Assembly (NCBI RefSeq): GCF_016862195.1
Contig: NZ_BOMM01000047.1
Coordinates: 248,001 to 312,000 of the forward strand
DNA: 64,000 bases
Reading direction: 5' to 3'
From: Paractinoplanes ferrugineus
GTDB taxonomy: Bacteria > Actinomycetota > Actinomycetes > Mycobacteriales > Micromonosporaceae
The notes under the pieces: model-generated
The model's input: the letters and a program-made list of their open reading frames with translations, nothing else
Told to the model about the DNA's origin: nothing
The model's database searches: none
Made by a program: the position numbers and the translations under genes
In this document: positions 26,223 through 34,020 of the stretch, piece after piece
How the letters are laid out: each line of letters starts with the position of its first letter
Position numbering within the stretch: the first letter of the stretch is position 1

Positions 26223-26801
26223 ATGAGCACCGTCAACGGATTACCGGCCCACATCCTGCTGGTGCACGCCATCGTCGTCCTGCTCCCGCTCGCCGCGCTG
26301 CTGCTGGTGCTGACAGCGGTCTGGCCGGCGGCACGACGGCGCTTCGCCGGCCCCAACGCCATCCTGTCCGTGCTCGTCGTCGCCCTGGTGCCGGTGACCA
26401 CCGACGCCGGCGAATGGCTCGAGCACCGGGTCGACGAGACCGCTCTGCTACGAGCCCACACCGAGCTCGGCGACACCGCCATCTGGGCCGCCGTCCCGGT
26501 CGCCCTGCTGGCACTGGTGATCTGGTGGCGGCACCGCGAGGCCGGGGCCGGGGCCGGGGCCGGGGCCGGGGCCGCCGAGACCGGGGGCTCGTCGATCACG
26601 ACGGCAACTCGCCGCCGCACCTACCTGGCGCCGCTGTCCACGACCCTCACCCGGATCGTCATGGTGCTGGCAGTCGTCATCGCCGGTTTCGCGGTCCTGC
26701 AGACCTACCGCATCGGCGACTCCGGCTCCAAGGCCGCCTGGACCGACAGCTTCACCTCCGCGCCAGCACATGCCGGCTCCGACCGGCCCGACGGCGACTG
26801 A
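26223..26801 (+). CDS. DUF2231-like membrane protein
   Basis: A 192-residue protein with four predicted transmembrane helices. The start, GLPAHILLVHAIVVLLPLAALLL, fits the DUF2231 family pattern (usually HPxLVHFP). A cytoplasmic or periplasmic loop contains a glycine-alanine run, (GA)5, encoded by a 6-bp tandem repeat at about 26541-26573. GGAAGGAA precedes ATG 26223. It is divergent from the flavocytochrome operon and may share its promoter region. No function is established for the family; redox or heme roles have been suggested. Confidence 0.75.
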   Translation: MSTVNGLPAHILLVHAIVVLLPLAALLLVLTAVWPAARRRFAGPNAILSVLVVALVPVTTDAGEWLEHRVDETALLRAHTELGDTAIWAAVPVALLALVIWWRHREAGAGAGAGAGAAETGGSSITTATRRRTYLAPLSTTLTRIVMVLAVVIAGFAVLQTYRIGDSGSKAAWTDSFTSAPAHAGSDRPDGD

Positions 26802-26906
26802 GCACCGGGCACGCGCCCCCGCGAAGGGGGCCGGCTGCCTCTTCCCCGGCCCCGCGAGGCGAACGACGATGGTCATCCGACCGACGAAGCAACGGAGGAC
26901 GAGGCC

Positions 26907-27611
26907 ATGCCGCACCCCGATGAACCGCACGCCGGCGGATTGTCCGGACGGCTCAACTGGCTGCGCGCCGGGGTCCTCGGTGCCAACGACGGCATCGTCT
27001 CCACCGCCGGCCTGGTCGTCGGGGTAGCCGGAGCAACCCTGTCCAGCGGACCGATCGCCACCGCCGGGGCGGCCGGCCTCGTAGCCGGCGCGGTCTCCAT
27101 GGCCCTGGGCGAATATGTGTCGGTCAGCAGCCAACGCGACACCGAACGGGCCCTGCTCGCCAAGGAACGCACCGAACTCGTCGAGTTCCCCGACCAGGAA
27201 CTCGACGAACTGACCGAGATCTACCGGGCCAAAGGTCTGACCCCGGCCACCGCCCGGCAGGTCGCCGAAGAACTCACCGCCGTCGACGCCTTCGCCGCCC
27301 ACGCGGACGCCGAACTCCGCATCGACCCCGACGCCCTGACCAACCCGTGGCACGCCGCCGGCGCCTCGGCACTCGCCTTCACCCTCGGATCGCTGCTCCC
27401 CCTGACCGCGATCCTGCTCCCGCCACCCACGGTGCGCGTCCCGGTCACCTTCGGCGTCGTCCTGGCCGCGCTCGCGGTCACCGGCGTGGTCAGCGCCGAA
27501 CTGGGCTCGGCCGGCATCCCCCGCGCCGTCGTGCGGCTGGTCGCCGGCGGCGCCCTGGCCATGGCCGTCACCTTCGGCATCGGGCAACTGGTCGGTGACA
27601 CCGTGGGGTGA
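26907..27611 (+). CDS. VIT1/CCC1-family divalent metal transporter
   Basis: A 234-residue membrane protein. The first helix region, WLRAGVLGANDGIVSTAGLVVGVAGA, and the second, GLVAGAVSMALGEYVSVSSQRDTERALLAKE, are family signatures. They are followed by the conserved acidic cytoplasmic stretch (metal-binding domain) and three C-terminal helices. VIT1/CCC1 members move Fe2+ or Mn2+ out of the cytosol in exchange for protons. GGAGGACGAGG precedes ATG 26907. The nearby ferric-reductase-like system makes iron handling a reasonable joint theme. Confidence 0.9.
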   Translation: MPHPDEPHAGGLSGRLNWLRAGVLGANDGIVSTAGLVVGVAGATLSSGPIATAGAAGLVAGAVSMALGEYVSVSSQRDTERALLAKERTELVEFPDQELDELTEIYRAKGLTPATARQVAEELTAVDAFAAHADAELRIDPDALTNPWHAAGASALAFTLGSLLPLTAILLPPPTVRVPVTFGVVLAALAVTGVVSAELGSAGIPRAVVRLVAGGALAMAVTFGIGQLVGDTVG

Positions 27612-27885
27612 CCCCCACCGCGGCGGCGTCCCTTCTCGGCAGGACGGCGGAGTGGACGGCCCGAGCGTCAGCGACGTGCGGTTGGGCAGCGCCGCGTACG
27701 ACGTGAAGTCGGGTTTGGTGGTGAAGGCGGCGCGCATCGGGAAGCACTTCGTGATGCCTCGCGCCCGGACCGCGAGCAGTGTGTCCATGCCTCTCCCCCG
27801 CTCGGCTCCTACAAACCGTCGGGATAGATGCATGTCGCACTGATGAACCACCGGTTGAACGCTCGCGGAACGGCGGGCGACATCC
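27612..27885 (-). pseudogene. Intergenic stretch with a possible phosphoesterase C-terminal fragment
   Basis: No complete gene is seen. On the minus strand a frame starting at ATG 27788, after GGGGGAGAGG, encodes FPMRAAFTTKPDFTSYAALP followed by NRTSLT. This resembles the C-terminal end of large secreted YncE/alkaline-phosphatase-like proteins. The frame then runs antisense into the VIT gene without a natural stop. I read this as a decayed fragment. The resemblance is from memory and weak. Confidence 0.25.
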
Positions 27886-29481
27886 GTGTCCACGGGCGGA
27901 CCGATCGATAACCTGAGCGCCGTGACGGGGATTCTCGGGGGCGTCTTCAGTGAACTCGGTCAGTCACTTCTCACCAGCGCCGGGCTCACGTCGCTGATCC
28001 TCGGCGTCGTCCTGCCGATCGTCGCGAACGTCCTGCTGCGCCGCCGGGAACGGAGCCGACAGCGCCGCAAGCTGCTCTACAACGTCCTTCTCAACTCCCG
28101 CCTCGGCCTCGATCCGCCCGACGCCGGTGACGTGGTACGCCTCAACGACCGCAACGACAACCTGATCGTGAGCCCGTCGCTGGCGGTCGTACGGATCACC
28201 AACGACAGCGACTCGGACATCGGCGAGGACGACTACCGTGCCGCCACCCGCATCGAGTTCGCCGACGGCACGGTGCGCACGGTGGACGTGACCGACGCGC
28301 ACCCACGCGAGCTCGGCCAATTGATCTCGCAAGGCATCGCCATCGACCAGAACGCGGTCATTCTCCCGCGCAAGCACCTCAACTCCGGCGAGCGCTTCAA
28401 ACTGCTGATCCTGCTCTCCGGCGGCGGCGGCCGCGTCGAGGACGTGACGGTGTCGGGGCTGATCCGCGGCGGTGACGTCGTGGACGCCCGCCGGCCGCGC
28501 GGGGCCGCCACACGGCGGTGGCGGATCGCCACGGTGTCGATCGCCTCGCTGTCGCTGGGCGCGCTGATCGCCGCCGGCCTGCTCTACTTCACCCGGCCGA
28601 CCCAGTCCCCGCCGCATTGCAGCAGAGGTACCCTGGTCGTCGGCGGATCCAGCGCCTTCGCCACCGCGTCCGCCCAGGTCGCCGGGTCCTATTCGAGCTA
28701 TTGCACGCAGGCCACGGTGTCCGTGCGGACCGGCAACAGCGGACAGGGCCTGGCCGAGCTCCAGGCCGGCATCACCGCGAACGACAAGGTCCAGCGAGTG
28801 GCGATGTCCGACGGTCTGGCCGACGACTCGGTGACCGCGAGGACGGCACAGCGGGCGGTCGCGGTCGTCCCGTACTCCATCGTGGTGAACCAGAAGGTCT
28901 TCCCCGCCGCCGGCGGAACGCTGAGCCTCACCATCGCCCAGGTACGCCGGGTCTTCGACGGCCGGCAGAAGAGCTGGGCCGACGTCGATCCGCGGCTGGC
29001 CGACCTGCCTGTCAGGATCGTCGCGCGGGGTCAGTCCGGCAGTCGCAACGCCTTCGAACGGTACGTGCTCGGCAACGGCCGCCAGCAGGCGTCGCAGGGC
29101 CAGCGGACCTCGACCAACTGCGCCGACCAGGACGACGTGGACAAGTCGAAGACCTTCCTGTGCGAGGAGAGTTCCACCTCGGCGGTCGTCAGCCGAGTCG
29201 GTCAGCTCGCCGGCGCGATCGGTTACGCGGACGCTCCGGACGCCACCCGCTCGAACGCGCGTCTGCTGATCGTGACGCTGGACGGGCGCGCCGGCACGAT
29301 CCAGGACATCACCGCCGGCTATCCGTTCTGGACCGTGGAGCACGCGTACTACCGGGCCGACGGGGCCGCGCTGGCGGCGAACTACGCGGATTACCTGACC
29401 AGCCCGGCGCAGGGGGCGGCATTGCGGAACGCCGGGTATCCGCCCTGCAGCGCACACCAGGAACTCTGCAAGTCGCGCTGA
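27886..29481 (+). CDS. Membrane-anchored PstS-like substrate-binding-domain protein
   Basis: A 531-residue protein starting at GTG 27886. An N-terminal helix (GLTSLILGVVLPIVANVLL) is followed by a basic stretch, about 160 residues of probable cytoplasmic beta-rich domain, and a second helix (ATVSIASLSLGALIAAGLLYF). An extracytoplasmic type-2 periplasmic-binding domain follows (LVVGGSSAFATASAQVAGSY, RTGNSGQGLAELQAG, LSLTIAQVRRVFDG, ARGQSGSRNAFERYVLG), related to PstS-type phosphate-binding proteins. There are no ABC transporter subunits nearby. It may be a sensor or scavenger rather than a transport component, coupling ligand binding outside to the inner domain. The ligand is unknown. Confidence 0.8.
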   Translation: MSTGGPIDNLSAVTGILGGVFSELGQSLLTSAGLTSLILGVVLPIVANVLLRRRERSRQRRKLLYNVLLNSRLGLDPPDAGDVVRLNDRNDNLIVSPSLAVVRITNDSDSDIGEDDYRAATRIEFADGTVRTVDVTDAHPRELGQLISQGIAIDQNAVILPRKHLNSGERFKLLILLSGGGGRVEDVTVSGLIRGGDVVDARRPRGAATRRWRIATVSIASLSLGALIAAGLLYFTRPTQSPPHCSRGTLVVGGSSAFATASAQVAGSYSSYCTQATVSVRTGNSGQGLAELQAGITANDKVQRVAMSDGLADDSVTARTAQRAVAVVPYSIVVNQKVFPAAGGTLSLTIAQVRRVFDGRQKSWADVDPRLADLPVRIVARGQSGSRNAFERYVLGNGRQQASQGQRTSTNCADQDDVDKSKTFLCEESSTSAVVSRVGQLAGAIGYADAPDATRSNARLLIVTLDGRAGTIQDITAGYPFWTVEHAYYRADGAALAANYADYLTSPAQGAALRNAGYPPCSAHQELCKSR

Positions 29482-29655
29482 CGGAACTGTCTCAGGTGGC
29501 CGGATCCCCGTTGCGGAGACGATGAGGCGTTCCCGCAGCGCCGACGACGCCCGGTCGAGGAACACGGCTACCCGGTAATCGTCGCCGAGGTGGCACGCCG
29601 CGGCGAGGGTGCCCAGGTTGATGGCATCGACGCCGGACAGGTCGACGATCAGGCG
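29482..29655 (-). pseudogene. STAS-domain (anti-sigma antagonist-like) remnant
   Basis: Directly after the kinase stop on the minus strand, another frame encodes RLIVDLSGVDAINLGTLAAA, then CHLGDDYRVAVFLDRASSAL and RERLIVSATG. This matches the second half of a SpoIIAA/RsbV-type STAS fold. There is no start codon in frame after the kinase stop and no natural stop before the frame enters the PstS-like gene. A shift of one frame would end it at NGDPAT-stop. It is probably a truncated, frameshifted antagonist gene. Confidence 0.35.
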
Positions 29656-31826
29656 AAGGGGGTGTCGGTGGTCTCGAAGTTCCCGTCGGCCCGGCCGTCG
29701 TTCTGCTCGGGATCCGGCGCGGGGGCGGGCTGGTGGATGGGCAGGCGGATGGTGAAGGTGGTGGCGGCCTCGCCCGGTTCGCTGACCGACAGGGTGCCGC
29801 CGTGCTGTTCGACGATGGTGCGGGCGATGGTCAGGCCGAGGCCGGTGCCGGGGATCCCGCCGTGCCGGGCGCTGTCGCTGCGGAAGAACATGTCGAACAG
29901 CCGGTCGCGTTCGTCGGCCGGGATGCGGCTGCCGGTGTTGGACACGGCAAGGGTCAGGGCATGCGCGTCGGTGTGCAGGTTGACGCCCACCGTGCTGCCC
30001 GGGGTGGCCCAGGTCAACGCGTTGGAGAGCAGTTCGTCGAGGGCGTGGCGCAGGCGTGCCGGATCGCCGTGCAGGGGTGCCGCGGGCGGGGTGTTGGCGT
30101 CGATCGAGACCGGCGCCGTCGAGATGATCCGAGCGGCTTCGACGGCCGCGTGCACGACGGGGGCCAGGTCCATCGGCTGCGGGTGCATGTCGATGTGTCC
30201 GGAGCGCATGCCGGCCACGTCGAGCAGCTTCACCACGATGCCGCGCAGGGCGTCGGTGTTGCGCTGCACCACTTCGAGCATGGACCGTTGCTCCGCGGTC
30301 AGGTCCGGTTCCTCGAGCATCATCTCGGTGTAGGCCTGCACGCTGGTCAAGGGGGTCCGCAGCTCGTGGCCGACCAGGGCGATGTATTCGTCGCGGGACT
30401 GATCGAGCTCGGTGGTGAGGCGTTCGGCGCGGCGGCGGGCGAGGAACTCGCCGATGTGCGCCCCGACGCCGGTCATGATCGCCGTGCGGGCGTCGTCCGG
30501 GATCTCGGCGGTGTCGCTGTAGCAGACCAGCACCGCCAGGATGGCTGTGCCGCTGGGCACCGGGGTGGCGAGGGCGGCCAGCAGCGGCCCCCGGTCGCCG
30601 GTCGGCGGGGCCGCGACGGGGTCGGCGGGCAGGTCGGCCGCCCACACCGGCTCCGAGTTCTGCCAGGCGCGACCGGCGAGGCCCTGGCCGGGCAGCAGCG
30701 GGCCGGGCGCCGGGCTCGGCAGGTCGAAACCGGGTTCCGTCCAGCCGGTCGCCCGGCGCAGCACCTGGGCCACGTCGTCGACGAGCCAGAGTTCCACCGC
30801 CACCCAGCCGGCCGTCCGGCCGATGACCTCGACGATGTCGGACAGCACCTCGTCCGGTGGGTCCGGCCGGCCGGTGAGCCGGGAGATCTCCAGCTCGCAC
30901 TCCTTGTAGCGGGCGGCGTGGCGATGCGCGGTGACCTCGTGCAACGCCACGACCGCCGCCAGGCCGGGCGGACCGTTGACCGGGCGGCCGTTGACCCGGA
31001 AGAAGCGCCGCGGCGCGGCGGGAGCCCAGACCATGATTTCGGCATCGCGGACCTGTTCACCACGCAGAGCGCGCACCAGGGGTACGTCCTCGCCCCGCAT
31101 GCGCCGCCCGTCCGGGTGGAACAGCCACCGGAGCTGCGTCCAGTGTCCGATCGGCACGCCGTCGGCGATCACGTCACCGAACAACCGCCGGGCACCCTCG
31201 TTGAACAGCACCAGCCGACCGGTCGTGTCGCACCCCACCACAGCGGTGTCCAGGCTGTCCAGCAGCGCGTGCAGAGTCTCGTTCCGCTGTTGCAGTTCGC
31301 GCCGGGCGAAGACCTCCGCGGCCGCCTGTTCGGTACGCGCCCGCAGTTCGGCGGTGAGGTCCTGGGCCGGAGCCGCCTCACCTCGGCGGGACCGCACGTA
31401 GGCGGTGACGTCCTCGGTGCGGTGCAGGATCCACCGCAACTCGCCGTCGGGGCCGAACACCGGGGCGTTGATCGGCGCCCAGTACCGGGTGTCGAACCCG
31501 CCTCCGGGTCGCGGGATGTCGTACTTCTGGATCGCCATCACGTCGGTGACCCGCTCGCTGAGCACCCGCTGCAGCGAGGCGCCCCACATGCGCACCCCGC
31601 TGGCCGAGGGATCGTCGGGGTTGTCGGGAAACGCGGCGAACAGCGGCCGGCCCACGAGTTCACCGCGCCGGCGCATGGTGGCCGTCAGATAGGCCTCGTT
31701 GGTCTCGACGATCACCAGTGCGCTGTCCAGGACCAGTACCGGTGTGGGGAGGGCCTGGAACAGGGATTGATGGTCGACCCGCTCCTCCCGGCTTCCCGTG
31801 CCATCCTGATCATCCTCATGCCCCAT
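29649..31826 (-). CDS. PAS-PAS-GAF histidine kinase at the end of the sigB operon
   Basis: A 725-residue soluble kinase. PAS at about 18-150 (LFQALPTPVLVLDSALVIVETN), coiled coil, PAS at about 190-310 (LHALLDSLDTAVVGCDTTGR), and GAF at about 325-470. HisKA has ALVGHELRTPLTSVQAYTEM, and HATPase has LDELLSNALTWATPG, a degenerate G1 (VSNTGSRIP instead of DxGxGIP) and GTGLGLTIARTIV. The weak G1 box may lower ATP turnover, but G2 is intact. It begins 67 bases after the sigB stop on the same strand, so it is likely co-transcribed with sigB and the two RsbW genes. It may feed sensory input into the general stress response. Confidence 0.9.
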   Translation of the reverse strand: MGHEDDQDGTGSREERVDHQSLFQALPTPVLVLDSALVIVETNEAYLTATMRRRGELVGRPLFAAFPDNPDDPSASGVRMWGASLQRVLSERVTDVMAIQKYDIPRPGGGFDTRYWAPINAPVFGPDGELRWILHRTEDVTAYVRSRRGEAAPAQDLTAELRARTEQAAAEVFARRELQQRNETLHALLDSLDTAVVGCDTTGRLVLFNEGARRLFGDVIADGVPIGHWTQLRWLFHPDGRRMRGEDVPLVRALRGEQVRDAEIMVWAPAAPRRFFRVNGRPVNGPPGLAAVVALHEVTAHRHAARYKECELEISRLTGRPDPPDEVLSDIVEVIGRTAGWVAVELWLVDDVAQVLRRATGWTEPGFDLPSPAPGPLLPGQGLAGRAWQNSEPVWAADLPADPVAAPPTGDRGPLLAALATPVPSGTAILAVLVCYSDTAEIPDDARTAIMTGVGAHIGEFLARRRAERLTTELDQSRDEYIALVGHELRTPLTSVQAYTEMMLEEPDLTAEQRSMLEVVQRNTDALRGIVVKLLDVAGMRSGHIDMHPQPMDLAPVVHAAVEAARIISTAPVSIDANTPPAAPLHGDPARLRHALDELLSNALTWATPGSTVGVNLHTDAHALTLAVSNTGSRIPADERDRLFDMFFRSDSARHGGIPGTGLGLTIARTIVEQHGGTLSVSEPGEAATTFTIRLPIHQPAPAPDPEQNDGRADGNFETTDTPFA

Positions 31827-31893
31827 TCGGACATAGTAGGATAAACAATCCGAAGCGCTGCGGAACGGATGCCGGATCGATGCCGACGTCGGC

Positions 31894-32700
31894 TCAGACG
31901 GTGGCGTCCAGGTGACCGCGCATCTTGCCGAGCGCCTTGGTCAGCAGACGCGACACGTGCATCTGCGAGATGCCGACGCGCTCGGCGATCTGCGACTGGG
32001 TCAGATTGCCGTAGAACCGCAGGCTGACGATCCTCTGCTCGCGCTCGTCGAGCGCGGCCATCGCCGGGGCCAGCGCCAGCCGGGTCTCGGCGTGCTCGTA
32101 CTCCCGGTCCACCCCGCCGAGCGTCTCGCCCAGCTCGGTGTTGCCGTCGGCGCTGATCGGCGTGGACAGGCTGGTCGCGTTGTAGGCACGGGCGCCTTCG
32201 AGACCCTCGAGGACGTCTTCCTCGCTGATCTCGAGGTGGGCGGCGATGTCGGCGACCGTCGGCGACCGGCCCAGCGTGTGGGTCAGCGTGGTGTTGGCGC
32301 CGGTGATCGCCAGGCGCAGCTCCTGCAGGCGGCGCGGCACGCGGATCGACCAGGTGCGGTCGCGGAAGTGCCGCTTGAGCTCGCCCACGATGGTCGGGAT
32401 CGCGAACCCGGCGAACTCGACGCCTCGGTCGGCGTCGAACCGGTCCACCGACTTGATCAGGCCGACCAGCGCCACCTGGAACAGGTCGTCGGTCGGCTCG
32501 CCCCGGCCGGCGTACCGGTTGGCCAGGTGCCGGGCCAGCGGCATCCACGCCTCGATGGTCCGGTCCCGCACGGCGGGGCGCGAGGGGTGCCCGGCCGGCA
32601 GCGCGGCCAGGGCGGCGATCAGTTCACCGGCCCGGTCGGCGGTCGCCGGCTCCTCGACCGTCTGCACGGTGCTGGTGGCGGGGCTGGCGACAACCGTCAT
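31894..32700 (-). CDS. SigB/SigF/SigG-subfamily (group 3) RNA polymerase sigma factor
   Basis: A 268-residue sigma factor. Region 2 (DDLFQVALVGLIKSVDRFD to GFAIPTIVGELKRHFRD), region 3 (SPTVADIAAHLEISEEDVLEGLE) and region 4 (LDEREQRIVSLRFYGNLTQS, QIAERVGISQMHVSRLL) are all present. ATG 32700 follows GAGGAG; the frame upstream to 32826 crosses the promoter and is rejected. This subfamily drives osmotic, oxidative and sporulation-linked stress genes and is held inactive by RsbW-type kinases, two of which lie just upstream. A SigB-type promoter at 32757-32783 suggests autoregulation. Confidence 0.94.
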   Translation of the reverse strand: MTVVASPATSTVQTVEEPATADRAGELIAALAALPAGHPSRPAVRDRTIEAWMPLARHLANRYAGRGEPTDDLFQVALVGLIKSVDRFDADRGVEFAGFAIPTIVGELKRHFRDRTWSIRVPRRLQELRLAITGANTTLTHTLGRSPTVADIAAHLEISEEDVLEGLEGARAYNATSLSTPISADGNTELGETLGGVDREYEHAETRLALAPAMAALDEREQRIVSLRFYGNLTQSQIAERVGISQMHVSRLLTKALGKMRGHLDATV

Positions 32701-32756
32701 GGAGCAGACTCCTCGCGTGTTCGGCGCCGGGCAGCGGCTCGGCGCGCCCACCGTAC

Positions 32757-32783
32757 ATGCCCGAATCGCTGGTCTGCTCAAAC
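32757..32783 (-). promoter_or_regulatory. SigB/SigF-type promoter upstream of the sigma gene
   Basis: On the minus strand GTTT (32783-32780) is followed by a 17-base spacer and GGGCAT (32762-32757). This matches the SigB/SigF consensus GTTT-N15-17-GGGTAT with one mismatch. It lies about 57 bases before the sigma factor ATG, consistent with positive autoregulation. Confidence 0.6.
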
Positions 32784-32837
32784 TCGTACGATCAGCTTGG
32801 TTGCGCCGCCGAAAGGTGGATGTCACCCGCCGGGTCG

Positions 32838-33275
32838 TTACGCGGCCGCGCCGGCCGGCTCGGCGGCCGAGGTGGACAGCCGCGCCCAGACCACCTTCCC
32901 GGACTCCTCCGGCCGCACACCCCAGGCGACGGTGATGCCGGCGACCAGCAACAACCCCCGGCCGCCGAGGCGATGCGCATCGGGCGGCTGCACCTCGGGA
33001 AGCACCGGGCTGTGGTCGCGCACCTCGATGGTGACCGTCCGGGCCTCGGCGACGAGCACGAGCTCACCGCCGCCGCTGGTGTGCTGGGTGACGTTCTGCA
33101 CCAGCTCCGACACGACCACCATGGCGTCGTCGAGGTCGTCCGGCGTCAGCCACGGGGCGAAGGCGGCCTGCGCGCACCGACGCAGCGGCCCGGCCGGCTC
33201 GCCGTGGGCAAAGGACCAGCGCATCACTTCCACCGCCCGTTGCACCCCCGTTTCGCCGCGTCCGACGTCCATCAT
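32838..33275 (-). CDS. RsbW-type anti-sigma ATPase (HATPase_c_2)
   Basis: A 145-residue protein with a GHKL ATPase fold of the RsbW/SpoIIAB type: N-box VVVSELVQNVTQHT, D/G-box EVRDHSPVLPEVQ, and GGRGLLLVAGI. Such proteins bind a SigB-like factor or phosphorylate a STAS antagonist. Two adjacent Met codons (33275 and 33272) are possible starts; there is no strong Shine-Dalgarno sequence. It lies between a second RsbW-like gene and the sigma gene on the same strand, so it is the best candidate for the direct anti-sigma factor. Confidence 0.85.
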   Translation of the reverse strand: MMDVGRGETGVQRAVEVMRWSFAHGEPAGPLRRCAQAAFAPWLTPDDLDDAMVVVSELVQNVTQHTSGGGELVLVAEARTVTIEVRDHSPVLPEVQPPDAHRLGGRGLLLVAGITVAWGVRPEESGKVVWARLSTSAAEPAGAAA

Positions 33276-33347
33276 GCCGTACCCGCCCGAGCACGCCGGT
33301 CGAGGCACTGCCGTGGCCGGACTCGGCCGGTGACCCGCCGCCCCGGG

Positions 33348-33776
33348 TCAGTTCGTGCTGGCGAAGGTCGCCCACACGTGTTTGGTCGACGGCGTGCTGT
33401 ACCAGCCGACATCCAGCGCGAACGACTGAGCGAGGGCGAGCCCGCGGCCACCCATGTCCTGCGGGCTGGCGGCCGTCGGCGCCGGAACGGTGTCCGGGTC
33501 GTGGTCGGTGACGTCGAGGACGAACATCTCACCGGCGCGCAGCAGCCGGACCTCGGTGGGCGCCAGACCGTGACAGATGGCGTTGGTCGCGAGCTCCGTC
33601 GCGACCAGCAGCATCCGTTCCGGCACATCGCCGAGCCGGTCGTCGTCCCCGGTGTCCGAGCCTCGCAGCGCCGTGCCCAGAGCGGCGCGTAACCCGGTCA
33701 GCTCGACGGTGCTGTCCAGGACCCAGGTGTTCAGCACGTCGGCGTCCGGCGGAAGCGCCTGCGGAAGGTGGCTCAT
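33348..33776 (-). CDS. Second RsbW-type ATP-binding protein
   Basis: A 142-residue HATPase_c_2 protein: N-box LLVATELATNAICHGLAP, DVTDHDPDTVPAP and GGRGLALAQSFAL, ending with KHVWATFAST. It shares the fold but not close sequence with the neighbouring ATPase, so the two probably have different partners. One may bind the sigma factor and the other a STAS or PP2C-linked partner. It is the first gene of the putative operon. Its promoter region (33777-34020) is shared with the divergent diguanylate cyclase and shows no clear SigB-type site. Confidence 0.83.
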   Translation of the reverse strand: MSHLPQALPPDADVLNTWVLDSTVELTGLRAALGTALRGSDTGDDDRLGDVPERMLLVATELATNAICHGLAPTEVRLLRAGEMFVLDVTDHDPDTVPAPTAASPQDMGGRGLALAQSFALDVGWYSTPSTKHVWATFASTN

Positions 33777-34020
33777 GGCCGGTGCATTGCCCGGCCACCC
33801 ACCAGTTGAAGCATCGCCGGTCGTCGCTTTCGGGCACTCGTCACGCTGCCGGGGACGGATCTCCGGCCGCCGGCGAGAACGACCACGCGCCGTTTTCGTG
33901 GACCGGCACGATTCGACGGTCCGTGCCGCGATCTGGAACTAGCGTCTGAGGTGGCGAAGCCCGGTCGTCGGACCGGGGTGGCCGATCCGGCAGTTCCTTC
34001 CAGTGGCCGATGAGGAGAAA

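Noticed and set aside
26541..26573. Tandem GCCGGG repeat as a regulatory minisatellite
   Set aside because: It lies inside the DUF2231-like gene and encodes a Gly-Ala loop in frame, so it is a coding low-complexity tract.
27964..30900. Long minus-strand open frame across the PstS-like gene and kinase
   Set aside because: Its composition is Arg/Pro/Ala-rich shadow coding caused by GC bias at third positions; the real genes in this span have clear domain content in other frames. Only the short STAS-like segment at 29482-29655 looks meaningful.
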